This document shows, in pieces, positions 44,349-54,901 of a stretch of 64,000 bases of DNA; the stretch's first letter is position 1, and every line of letters begins with the position of its first letter. The stretch is from the NCBI GenBank assembly GCA_963921195.1, contig OY992536.1, positions 238,674,023-238,738,022 of the forward strand, in the 5' to 3' direction. Origin of the DNA: Pegoplata infirma. Taxonomy: Eukaryota > Arthropoda > Insecta > Diptera > Anthomyiidae. The notes below the pieces were generated by a model. It made no database searches. It worked only from the letters and a program-made list of their open reading frames with translations, and was not told the origin of the DNA. Made by a program: the position numbers and the translations under genes.

Positions 44349-45187
44349 TATACCCTCCAACTACAGCATGAGGGTATACTCACTTTGTCATTCCGTGTGT
44401 AACGCATCAAAATATCGGTCTAGGACCCCATAAAGTATATATATTTATGATCAGTGATCGATTCTAAGACATTCTAGCGATGTCCGTCCGTCCGTCTGTC
44501 TGTCCGTCTGTAGTTAACACGATGCAGTCCAAAATAAAACAGCTAGACTCCCGGCATTTGGCACGAATATGTCTTATGTTCCTAGGCAGGTTAAGTTCGT
44601 AAATGAGCAAAATCGGACGAGGGGCAAAAATTTCCCCCTTGAAGAACTAAACCAACCTCTAAAAAATATCACATTTTTACACGATTTTTTGTGTTTTTGT
44701 TTAACAAATGCAACATTTTTATGCTACAAGAAGTTCAAAGTCATGGATTTGGATCCAGAGAATTAAAAAATGTTGCTTTTTTTCTCCGCCCCCTTTTATG
44801 GGCGTGGAATATAAAAAATTTAATTAATGATAGACTTGTATTTCTTTAGTGCAAAAAGCATACGAATGTGTCCGGAAAAGACGTTCAACGTCTTTCATTT
44901 GGACCCTGGCAATTAGAAAATGTCGTTTGTTTGGTCCGCCCCCCCCTTTTATGGGCGTGGAATATATTTTTTTTTTAAATTATGATAAACTTTTATTTCT
45001 TTAGTGTAAAAAGCATAAAAATTAATTTGTAAACACATTTTCGAGAGGAAATTCCCCCCCCCCCCCCCAATTACTACTAACGACCCCCCCCCCTAAAGTA
45101 AATGAAACGCCCCTGCAATTTTTTTTTTTTGCATGTTGGAGGGTATAAAAGATTCGGCACAGCCGAATTTAACACTCCTACTTGTTT
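44349..45187 (+). mobile_element. DINE-1-like Helentron, complete, with poly-C tracts
   Basis: 5' stem-loop TATACCCTCC...GAGGGTATA, GATGTCCGTCCGTCCG block, two copies of a segment with CCGCCCCCTTTTATGGGCG (about 44,785 and 44,938), C-runs at 45,054-45,070 and 45,085-45,095, GGAGGGTATAAAAG, hairpin ATTCGGCACAGCCGAAT and the end TACTTGTTT. The 65-residue plus frame is incidental. Confidence 0.9.
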
Positions 45188-46383
45188 CTTTTCTTTTTCT
45201 CTTTTTTTCTTTCTTTCAAATTCGGTTGGGGGGGGGGGGGGGAGAAATTTCCTTTTCCCGGAATTTGTAAATGTCAATCCCGTTTGGCATTCCGAACTGT
45301 TTAGAAATTACATAAATACTTAATTTATTTTTTTAAACACTTAAATTAATATTTTGCTTGATGTTTTTTGGCGTTTGACATAAAAGCTTTTCGCCTCTTC
45401 TTTTATTAATACCTTAAAAAAAAAATAATGATATTAAAATCAGTCAAAGCGCATTTGATTCAAGAGGTATTAGATAAAACGCCCTACTTTTGGAGCTTTT
45501 TTTTGAATTTTATTTTTTTTATATTTTAAGTAACCTGAATATTAAATATTGTTATTTTTCTTTTAAAGAATTTGCAAAAAAAAAAAAAAAAAAAGATATG
45601 ACATAAATGAATCCTTACATTTCATTGTTTATATAACATTTTGTTGAAACAGTGTGTTGAAATAAAAAATATCAAAATGAGGCTAAATTGTATTTTATTT
45701 ATCAGAAAAAGTTCAAAAGGTCGCGCCAGGCTAAAGGTTGGGCCAAGAGGCCAAATTGTCATAACTACTTCCTTAAAAAAAGTATTCATTTCTATAAATT
45801 TCGTGTATTTTACGAAATTATTTCATTGTAAGAAATCACGAATGTTTTCGTGCATTGTAGTATGCGGATAAATTTTTTCGCTGTACCTACACAAAAATAA
45901 AAAAAAAAATTATTAAATTTGCAATAGTATTGAGTAAAACATTACTCAATTTTGCACCAGTAAACAATTTAATAGTATTGAGTAAACATTTAATAAAAAA
46001 TTACAAAAATTTTGAATAAATTTTTAGTTGAAACAATTAAAACTTTACATAAAATTTTTCGTTTTTATAAGTAATTTTTAAATTGTGTCAAGTAAAAATT
46101 TATCAATTTTTTTTTAAGTTTAATTTTCTTCAAAAAAGCTAGTTTTTCCAACTTAACTAAATATATTGTCTTAAACAATGCAAGGGGGAATGAAACCTTC
46201 TAAAAAACTTTCCAAAAGAAAAAAAATTTGAAATCCGAAAAATTTAGGAAAAATCTGAAAATTTTTGAAGGAAATATATCTGTCAATCTAGAAGTCTTAT
46301 TATGCAGAAAAATTTTCTTTGAGAAAATTTGTTGTGAACGTGAAATTTTTAGTACAAAAAAATTACTTAAACTTTTAAATAGG
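45188..46383. other. A+T-rich DNA with a G-run
   Basis: A pure G-run lies at about 45,226-45,241, just after the DINE. 45,940-46,100 repeats TATTGAGTAAA/AAATTTT words and weakly mirrors 48,200-48,345. No gene. Confidence 0.45.
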
Positions 46384-47872
46384 AAAAATGTATTAGAATC
46401 AGAGACCTTTTTTATAGGAAAAATGTATCGGAATCTGAAACTTTGTTCTATATAAAAAATGTTTCAGTACCTGAGACTTTTTCTATAGAAACGATTTCTC
46501 AAAATTTAAAACTTTTTTCTATAGGAAAAATGTCTTACAATCTGAAAGTTTTTGTATAGGAAAAATGACTCAGAATCTGAGATTTTTCTTTGTGAAAAAT
46601 GTCTTAGAATCTGAAACTTCTTCTATGTAAAAAATGTCTCAGAATCTGAGGCTTTTTTTATAGAAAAAATGTCTTAGACTCTGATTGTTTTTAGGAAAAA
46701 TGTCTCAGAATCTGAGACTTCTTCTATAGGAAAAATTTCTCAGAATCTGAGACTTTTTCTGTAGAAAAAATGTCTCAGAATCTGAGAACCTATCACTGTC
46801 TCAAAAAATTATACTTTTTCTGCATAAAAAATTATTTGAGACTTGTTTACAGGAAAAATGTCGCAGAATCTTAGACTTTTTCGAAAGGAAAAGATCTCAA
46901 AATCTGAGACTTACTGTTGGATATTAATCTCAGAAGTTGAAACTTATTCTACTGGAAGAAGGTTTCAGAATCTGACTCTTGATTTTTTTTGACTTTTTCT
47001 ATGGGAATAAGATCTCAGAATTTATGATTTGTTCTATATAAAAAAAGTCTCAGAGTCTAAGACTTTTTCTATCGGAAAAGGTCTCAGATTCTGAGACCGT
47101 TTTCCTATAGAAAAAATCTCAGATTCTGAGGCCTTTTTCCTTTAGACAAAATCTGAGATTCTGAGACCCATTCCTATAGAAAGCCTCAGATTCTGAGGCC
47201 AAAAAGTCTTAGTTTCTGGCACTTTTTCCTAAAGAAAAAGTCTCAGATTCTGAGACCTTTTTCCGATAGAAAAAGTTCAGATTTATGTTATAGGAAATAG
47301 TCTCAGAATCTACGACTTTTTCGAATGGAAAAGGTCTAAAAATCTGAGACTTTTTCTGTTGAATAAAAGTCTCAGAAGTTGAAACTTATTTTACTGGAAA
47401 AAGGTTTCAGAATCTAACTCTTTTTCTATAGAATAAGGTCTTCGCATATTCGACTTTTTCTATAGGAAAAAGGTCGCAGAATCTGAGACTTTTTCTATTG
47501 AAAAAAGTTCTCAGAATTTAAAACTTATTCTATACGAAACAAGTCTAAGAATCTGAGACCTTTTTTCAAGAAAAAATATCACAAAAATGCTTCAGAGTAT
47601 GATAATTTTTCTATAGTAAAAGTTTTAAGAATCTAAGACTTTTTCTGTGAATCCTAAAATTTTTCTATCGAAAAAAGTCTCAGATTCTGAGACATTTTTC
47701 GTTAAGAAAAAGTCTCACAGGCAGAGGCATTTTTCCTGTAGAAAGTATTTCTCTAGGAAAAATGTCTGAAAATTTGATATTTTCTATGTACGAAGAATTT
47801 TTTCTATTAAAAAATTCTCTGATTTAGACTTTTTCATACGACAAATGTGTTGGAATCAGAGACTTTAGAAAA
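46384..47872. repeat. 35-bp palindromic minisatellite, largest array (about 40 units)
   Basis: Best units read AATCTGAGACTTTTTCTATA and GAAAAATGTCTCAG. Because both halves are palindromes, the array has no strand; runs with GAATCTGAG and runs with GATTCTGAG alternate (switch near 47,080). No TIR or TSD was found around this array. Confidence 0.9.
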
Positions 47873-48346
47873 TTAATTCAAACGGAAATATGATCATGAA
47901 AAGCAGAGGTCCTTTTAAAGAGGGCTCTGACTTTTTAATTGTAAAATCGGCTGCATTGGTTTAGCAAATTCTACTAAATTTTATGATTTTATAGCTTTCC
48001 CTTCACTTTTTTGCAAAAAAAGTATCTGTATTTTGTCTTGTCGGACAACGGTAAATTGATGATTGTTTTTTATTCGAAGTAAAAAAAATCCCCCCATACT
48101 CAAAAGCTGTACCCGCTGCTGCTTAAAGACATAGAAGTTCCATAAATACGGTCACAAACTTTCATGTTCATATACAAAATTATAAACTAAATGAGAATTA
48201 AAAAAACTAAGTGAATAAAAACAAATAATTTTTATTAAATTTTCCTAAATTTTTGAGGAAATTTTTAATTGCGTCAACTAAAAAAATTACGAAAAAAAAC
48301 ATTTTTAAATTTAAACAAGTAATTACTCAAATTGTTTTTTACCATA
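47873..48346. other. A+T-rich DNA, nothing recognised
   Basis: A weak hairpin AGAGGTCCTTTTAAAGAGGGCTCT lies near 47,905. No gene or terminus. Confidence 0.45.
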
Positions 48347-48712
48347 CCCGAGCAAAAAAGTTTTGTTATAAATATATTTTTTAATATAATTATATATAAA
48401 TTGATCAACCATTTGATCCCAAAAATGGAGGATCCAAAAATATATAATTATATCTTATTAGATCTAATTTTATATAATTTGATATAATAAGATTCCAAAA
48501 ATGGAACGGTAAATTTCATCTAATTTGATATTGAAGATCATATTAGATCTAATAAGATATAATTATATATTATTATATCTTATTTGATCTAATTTTTTAT
48601 AATATCAAAGTAGATAATATTTACCGTTCCATTTTTGGGATCTAATTATATCAAGTTAGATCTATTAAGATATAATCATATATTTGGCGCCATATTACTT
48701 TTTTTAGTTGGG
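48347..48712. mobile_element. 366-bp MITE, CCCGAGCAAAAAAG ends
   Basis: CCCGAGCAAAAAAG and CTTTTTTTAGTTGGG bound the element, with TA outside both. TTCCAAAAATGGAACGG at about 48,490 and its complement at about 48,620 form internal arms. ATCTAATTTTATATAA words match the interior of 3,454-4,263. Confidence 0.75.
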
Positions 48713-49011
48713 TATTTTTACTGTGCACATCTAAATAGATACATATCAGCTTATTTTGCATGTTCTAACATATATTTATTTTCTTTTATTTTCAGGTATG
48801 TTCATATAATACTTAATGACTATCAAGGTATCAATTTTTAAAAAAAATTTACAAAATTTTACAAAATTTTGGAATTTGTTCGATTTCTTTTAGAAAAATT
48901 TAAAATATGCATAATATTTGTACGACACAATAATTTGAGTGAACTTTGCAATATTCTCCTGGTGTGTTTGATGGTCCATTTTAAATTTGCATTGGCAACA
49001 TTTACCCTCAG
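48713..49011. other. A+T-rich DNA, nothing recognised
   Basis: Opposite-strand frames of about 75 residues at 48,859-49,105 are artefacts of the adjacent hairpin element. Confidence 0.45.
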
Positions 49012-49138
49012 TTTCTGTAACGCGAACGTCATTCGTCTGCGACGAATTTTCATATATTTTGTTTTTGTTACAATATCAAAATACATGCCAATTTGTCGCG
49101 GATGAATGACGTTCGTGTTACAGAAACTGGGGGGTTAA
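49012..49138. mobile_element. 127-bp hairpin MITE
   Basis: CCCTCAGTTTCTGTAACGCG and its mirrored copy run about 46 bases on each side, with CGTCATTCGTC conserved, around a 30-base A/T loop. TTA/TTAA is at the outer edges. It is the most G+C-rich piece of the neighbourhood. Confidence 0.75.
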
Positions 49139-49580
49139 GCTCTTATTCTTTGTTGCACCGTAAAATTGTATGGATACATTTTTAAAAATAAAAGTTATTA
49201 TCATTTTTTTTTGAAACAGACTGTATGCTATTGTAGATAAATGTTTTTCATATTTCTAAAGAAAATAAATATTCCGTTATCATGCAATTGCAATGGAAAT
49301 ACACTTTTTCTATAAATAAATGTTACAAGTGCAAACAGTCACACATACATCCTGCTGCAACACACGCATAAAGGATGTTGAATAATGTTTATTTATTAAA
49401 TGAAAACTACGTTTCCTTTAAGTACATTTTAACATTGCACATAATGTAATGTTATACATATATACGCATACACACGTGCAAAAAATAATTTCTTTATAAA
49501 CAAATATGAATTAAATATTAAAGAAAACTTTTGCTACACTGAAAAAATCCACGCGTAAAATACACGAATCCTTTCGTACA
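49139..49580. other. A+T-rich DNA, nothing recognised
   Basis: CACACATACATCC and ATACGCATACACACG words only. No gene. Confidence 0.45.
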
Positions 49581-49770
49581 ATGCACAGTGGTCGATTTAG
49601 TATTTTTTTGGAGATAATTTAGCCATTCAGTAAGTACTGGACCATTTTAAAGCTAATATAACGCTAACGTATTTTTGAGCTTTAGTTTGAAAGTTGGAGC
49701 ACAGCGGTTTAATGGGGAGGCAGCTTATCACCCAAAGTAGGGTACCACGAAAGATAGGTCTTAAATTTTG
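49581..49770 (+). mobile_element. Fragment of element D
   Basis: GCACAGTGGTCG, GCCATTCAGTAAGTACTGGACC, AGTTTGAAAGTTGGAGCACAGCGG and CCAAAGTAGGGTACC occur in the order of the D arm at 24,796/25,917. No second arm follows. Confidence 0.7.
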
Positions 49771-50456
49771 TCTGAGTAAAAGTCTAGTAAGTCCCAACAT
49801 GTATACCAAATTCAGTTAGATTGTGGTTTTTTGGTCTCCTCTACCATAATCTAATCGTCTGAACCCCGTTTAAGTAAGCAAAATCTCATAATTTATTACT
49901 TCTAAAATTAGCATTGCTGACTTTAAATTTCTTAAAAGTTTTATTTAGTAATTTTTAAGAATTTTTTTTTCTTATCTTTTTCTTATTTTCTTGTAAGACA
50001 CTTAAATGACTTTTTAAGTGGTCACCAATGACATAAAATACTTTAGGCCATTTGCTTTTTCTTTTCAGCTGTTGTTGTTTTTGTTTCTTTTGTTTAAACC
50101 CCATTTTTTACAAAGTAATACAAGTAGCGATTTACAAAGAAAAGGGTTTATTTATATTTAACATGTCAACGACAGTGTTGGCTAATTGTTTAAAGTTTAA
50201 ATGCTATTAACTGTACAAAGTAATACGGACAAGATTAAAAGGTTTTTCAAGTTCAACAGAAAATTCTTTAAGTAGAAATATTTAAATAGAAATTAGTAAC
50301 CGATTATGGCTATTAGTCTAAGTTATTGCAAATTAAATAATTAAATTCTTAAAGTTAAGTTGACAAAAGAAATGGAGACAGAGGCATTAAACGACTGCCA
50401 TCTGGTGAGTTATTACAGAACTGATGATTACTAATTAATATATCGGTGTTCTAAAG
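49771..50456. other. A+T-rich DNA, nothing recognised
   Basis: No supported feature. Confidence 0.45.
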
Positions 50457-50560
50457 TAGCGGTTACCAATCTTTTTTGGCTCGAGTACCTCTAATTTTAA
50501 ATTTTATCAGCCGCGTACCCCCTAGTAAGTTTTGTAACTGACCAACAATTTGGCCAAAAA
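50457..50560 (-). mobile_element. End fragment of the CAGCGGTT hAT family
   Basis: TAGCGGTTACCAATC, GGCTCGAGTACC, AATTTTAAATTTTATCAGCC and GCGTACCCCCTAG are the complement of the right end of 14,309-15,142. Beyond 50,560 similarity is lost or uncertain. Confidence 0.75.
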
Positions 50561-51663
50561 AGTTTTGTTAACAAAAACTATAAAAACAGTGTTTTCCCTA
50601 CAACAACACCACTCTAAAAAAATCATTTATTGCACAGACTTCTAAAGAACATTTTCTGAAGTATTTTGGCCTTCTAAACACGAATCTGTCATCAGAAAAG
50701 TTGTATTAAATTGCCTTCTCGAGATATAGGCATTTTCATTTTTTGTGGACCAAGCCCTCAAAACAGACAAATTTTTTAATTTTATCAAATAAAATTGAAT
50801 TCTAGTTAATCATATTGATGAAACTTTACATTGGACAAAAATTAATGTAAAATTTTATCATATTAATGCAACTTTTCATCAATTATTTTTTAGCGTGGAT
50901 AACGAAAAATCTTAAATTTCGGAGAACATCAACTCATCAATAAATTAAACTAATTGAAATTAGTTCTTTTGAAAAACCATATAAAACAATATTTGTATTT
51001 AATACAATTTTTGCCAAAGAACCCTTTTTTCATTCCATATTTTAAAAAATTATTTGTAAATTCAATTTAGAAAAATCAATTAAAAGCTTATGTTATAAAT
51101 ATTTTGTAAAATGTTCATTTGTAATCCAAGAGCTAATTAAATAATTCATTGCTTAAAAACTAATAGTATGTAGTTAGATATTGCATAAAAAATTTAAATA
51201 TTTTATTTGACAACCAATCACAACCATGCTACTGCAAAAATATGTAACTGCAAAATTTTACAAAAACATATCACTTTAGAGTTTACATTGAGATGAGTTG
51301 TAAAGAAGTAAGTTTAATGAACTACATTTATTAAGGAACGATTTTACAGTAAAACTTAAGTGATATGTTGTTTTGAGCATGATATTGAGTTGAATCCAGT
51401 GGGTATTTGCTTAATACCATTGGATACCATTTTATTTCCTCTATCGAGATTAAGTGTAAGAGGCAAGTAGTACATGTAAAATCGTATTTGAAAAGAGAAA
51501 TGCACTGAATCAACCGTTTTATAGAAAATGACAGATTGATTTTGGAGCCCATCAGTGTCTCTTATTATCTTTTCTCTATGGTTGTACTAAACTCAAAGTA
51601 TCCTCCACACTTTCATATTTATTTTTTTGTTGTTTTTAGTTTTAAATTTTCTGAATTTTTCTA
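50561..51663. other. A+T-rich DNA, nothing recognised
   Basis: No terminus, array or credible frame across about 1.1 kb. It may include diverged hAT sequence at its left edge. Confidence 0.45.
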
Positions 51664-52230
51664 CACTCAAAAAAAACCTTGTCAAATTTCTACGAAAGGT
51701 CTTGTAATCCCATTTTACTAATATTTAACAGTTTTTCTTGTTTTTAACAATTTTTTTTTTTTATTTTGGTGGATCGAAATTTACAGTTTTATTTATATAA
51801 TTTTACCAATAATTTAGTAGTTTTACAAGCTTTTTATCAATAAAATTGTAAATTTACAAATTTTTTGCCACAATAAAACTTACAAGGAGGTTTCGTGTTT
51901 TTAATAGATTTTATGCTACCTCCTATTTTACGAGAATTCCTAGTAAAAATTACAAGCTTTTTCGTAATTTTACAAGATTTTTTACCAATAAAATTGTAAA
52001 TTAACAACTTTTTTGGCGCAATATAGTTTACAAGGAAATCCTGTAAATTTATTACATTTTTTTTTGTAAAAAAATGTTGAAAATTTGTAAAATTACAAAA
52101 AAAAATTAAAATTACAAAAAAGCAAATGTAAATTTCAATCGAAAATTTTTTGTTTAAAAACATGGTCAAATATTGGTAAAATGGGATTACGAGACTTTTC
52201 CTAGTAATTTGACAAGTTTTTTTTTGTGTG
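51664..52230. mobile_element. 567-bp TIR element, CACTCAAAA type, about 65-bp TIR
   Basis: The ends align in reverse over about 65 bases: CACTCAAAAAAAACCTTGTC and AAGGTCTTGTAATCCCATTT versus their mirrored forms. TA lies on both sides. It is collinear with 15,974-16,492 and keeps the better termini. Confidence 0.87.
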
Positions 52231-52268
52231 TATGATCGTTCATTGCCGACTATAATTTTCTTAGTTAT
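52231..52268 (+). mobile_element. DINE-1-like 3' hairpin relic
   Basis: GATCGTTCATTGCCGACTAT followed by AATTTTCTTAGTTATT matches the last 38 bases of the element at 30,606-31,450. Confidence 0.55.
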
Positions 52269-52269
52269 T

Positions 52270-53100
52270 TTTATCAGCTTTTACCAGTTCAATGGTGCCT
52301 TCTAGAAGGGTCAGTACTAAGACCGACCAACATTAGTTTTTAATTCCCTCCACCAACATTTTTCAGGAACAAAACATAAAGAAATTGTATGGGAACCGCC
52401 TCAAGGGTTGAATATAGTGGGTAGATAATATTGGCATTAAAAAATATTGTAGGTCGAATATACATTCGACTTCTCTAGGCGCACTCAAAGAGCAGTAAGA
52501 GCGGTAGGAACAAATTTAGAAATTAACAAATAAAAAAGTTTTTTTCTTTTTTTGTCAAAAAATATGTTAGTACTTGTTTAAATACCATTTGGTGTTCAAT
52601 TATGTTCACATATGTCAACCAGCAGTCGAATTAAAGCATTTTGTATTTTTAGGTTATGTTGAATGTACTAAAATTTTTGAGGTGTCCTTACATTTTCGTT
52701 CATAACTTTTGAACCGCTGAACCGCTATCGCTCAAATGCAATACCAATTTTCTCGGGAAAACTTCCAATAAATACGTTAAGTTTCAGTCATCTCCGTGTA
52801 ATATTTTGGCCGTGATGACCATTTCCACAGACAGACAGAAAACAGGCGGACCGACGGACAGACGGACATCGCTAGAATGTCTTAAAATCGATCGGGGATC
52901 ATGAATATATATACTTTATGGGGTCCCAAACCGATATTTCGACGAGTTACAAACGTAATGACAAACTTGATATACCCTCTATCACTAAGTGGAGGGTATA
53001 ATAAAGATAGAGTGTAAGTTTGTTCCAAAAAAAATGTTTGAGGGTAAAAATTAATAGCGGTCGATCTTGCTATTGACCGCTCCAGGATCGAATCCAAATG
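52270..53100. mobile_element. Relic of the foldback module, split by a DINE
   Basis: 52,270-52,530 (CAATGGTGCCTTCTAGAAGG, AAGACCGACC, AGAGCGGTAGGAACAAATTT) and 53,002-53,100 (TGTTCCAAAAAAAATGTTTG, GACCGCTCC) match the repeated modules inside the arm of 5,873-7,728. The DINE at 52,535-53,000 separates them. No termini survive. Confidence 0.6.
52535..53000 (-). mobile_element. DINE-1-like Helentron, 3' truncated
   Basis: The right end is the 5' stem-loop TATACCCTC...GAGGGTATA (52,971-53,000). GACGGACATCGCTAGAATG and the conserved middle follow on the minus strand. It ends at TTTTTTTCTTTTTTTGTC without the 3' hairpin. It supplies the uninterrupted sequence for the insertion point at 5,873. Confidence 0.83.
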
Positions 53101-53810
53101 AATTTCTAAATCTAAGTATAATTTATTTTTCATTTTTTGGAAGTGACTAACTTATGGACGGTGAAATTTGACTTTTGTATGCTTCCCAACATCATAGTGA
53201 CATACAAGAATAAAAGGCAATAGAAAAAGTACTATTGAAATACCAACTTTTTTGTCTGCAATATTTTTATAAATTTTTAACTAAAAGTTTGTAAAAAAAA
53301 AACTATAAAAAAAGGAAGATGTAACTTTGTAAAAATCTATTCCATAAAAATTTCGTTGTCGTCTACATTTATTAAATTATTTAGTGTCATTTATTATTGT
53401 CTCTTACTTTTATTTTTACATATTATATATATTCTTTTATGTATATGATGACAAAATTAAACCATTTTTATGTATATATCCTTTACAGCTTCTTTACCGT
53501 CCCTATTTTTTTTTTTGCTAGAATTTTAAGAGGCTTTTTATGTAAAAAAGCCATAAAGTGAGCAATTAGAACCACTATAAAAAAAATAGCAAACTATGCA
53601 GTTTGGCTGCAGGTGTTAAACAAAAGAGTGTTTTTTAGTTTTTATTTTACAGATGCTTGTTAAAGTGGTATACAATGTAAACAATGTAATAGTGCGAGTC
53701 AGAAATAAATGAAAACAAAAAAAAAACCTAAAACTGAAAACTAAAAACAAAGTAGTTTTTATTTACAAAATAGCAACAAAAGCTTACCCAGCAATATTAA
53801 AAAAAAAAAA
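53101..53810. other. A+T-rich DNA, nothing recognised
   Basis: No supported feature. Confidence 0.45.
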
Positions 53811-53932
53811 TGCCAGCGAATTTTGTACTCTTGCCCAAAACATTAAATCATGATAATGTTTTGCGGAAGATTTGGGTGTACTTGACAAAGCAAAGTTTTT
53901 TTTAGAAAAAAAAATGTTATATTACTTTGCTA

Positions 53933-54096
53933 TTCCATGCAAAACGAATTCAAATATCAGTCGAGAACCCCATTAAAAAACCAAAAGAGCTGTACATTCG
54001 AAAGTGAGTGCAAAAATAAGTACAAAAAAGGTTTTTTTTACATTTTGGAGAGCATAAAAGATTCGGCACCAAAGAATATAACACTCTCACTTGTTT
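53933..54096 (+). mobile_element. DINE-1-like Helentron fragment
   Basis: ATTCAAATATCAGTCGAGAACCCC corresponds to the start of the family after its 5' stem-loop; GGAGAGCATAAAAGATTCGG, GCACCAAAGAAT and CACTTGTTTT form the 3' end. The middle is deleted. It is the counterpart of 2,375-2,650. Confidence 0.65.
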
Positions 54097-54179
54097 TATG
54101 TACATTTGATAAACAAATGGAAAATTTTTATGCGTTAATCTTAGACTTGGTGAAAAAGTAGTTTTGGTAAAAAAAATGT

Positions 54180-54830
54180 ATTTTTTCACGAAAAACAAAA
54201 TCATTTTAAAAAAAAATTTAATGATCCCAAAATTTTTGGTGATAAAAAAATTTTGCAGAAAAAAATTGTTGATGAATTTTTTTGATGAAAAGAAAAATTT
54301 TTTGATGTAAAAAAAAATTGATGAAAAAAAAATAAAAAAAAAATTTTGGGAGAAAAAAATTAATAATCAAAAATTTGATAAACAAATTTGACGAAAAAAA
54401 AATTGATGAAAAAAAAATTGATAAAAAAATATGATAAAAAACAATTTATTAAAAAAAATTTTGATGAAAAAAAAAAAATTGATAAAAAAAAAATTAATGA
54501 AAAAAAAAAAAAATTGATGAAAAAAAAATAAAATGAAAAAAAGAAATTTGATGAAAATAAAATTTGATGAAAATAAAATTTGATGAAAATAAAATTTGAT
54601 GAAAATAAAATTTGATGAAAAAAAAATTGATGAAAAAAAAAAATGATAAACGAAAAATGATGAAAAAAAAGTTTGAGAAAATAAAAATTTATAAAAAAAA
54701 AAATGATGAAAAAAAAGTTTGATGAAAAAAAAACAAATGATGAAATAAAAAATGTATGGAAAAAAATTGATGAAAAAAAAATGATAAAAAAAAAAATTTA
54801 TGAAAAAAAAATTTTTTTTTTTTGAAAAAT
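54180..54830. repeat. A-rich minisatellite (TTTGATGAAAAA)
   Basis: The complement of the arrays at 737 and 2,051. A locally perfect 16-bp sub-array, AAATTTGATGAAAATA, runs four or five times at 54,543-54,620. Confidence 0.88.
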
Positions 54831-54901
54831 AATTATGTTACTTTTTATTCACCAGCTGGTGAAAAACGGTTTTATTCACCACGAGGTGAATTATTATCCA
54901 A

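Noticed and set aside
45054..45241. Poly-C/poly-G tracts as an assembly gap or vector join
   Set aside because: They lie inside or directly beside a continuous DINE with its expected order, so an artefact is not required, though run length may be inaccurate.
46384..47872. CRISPR-like look of the 35-bp repeat array
   Set aside because: Repeats abut without unique spacers, both halves vary, and the DNA is eukaryotic; it is a minisatellite.
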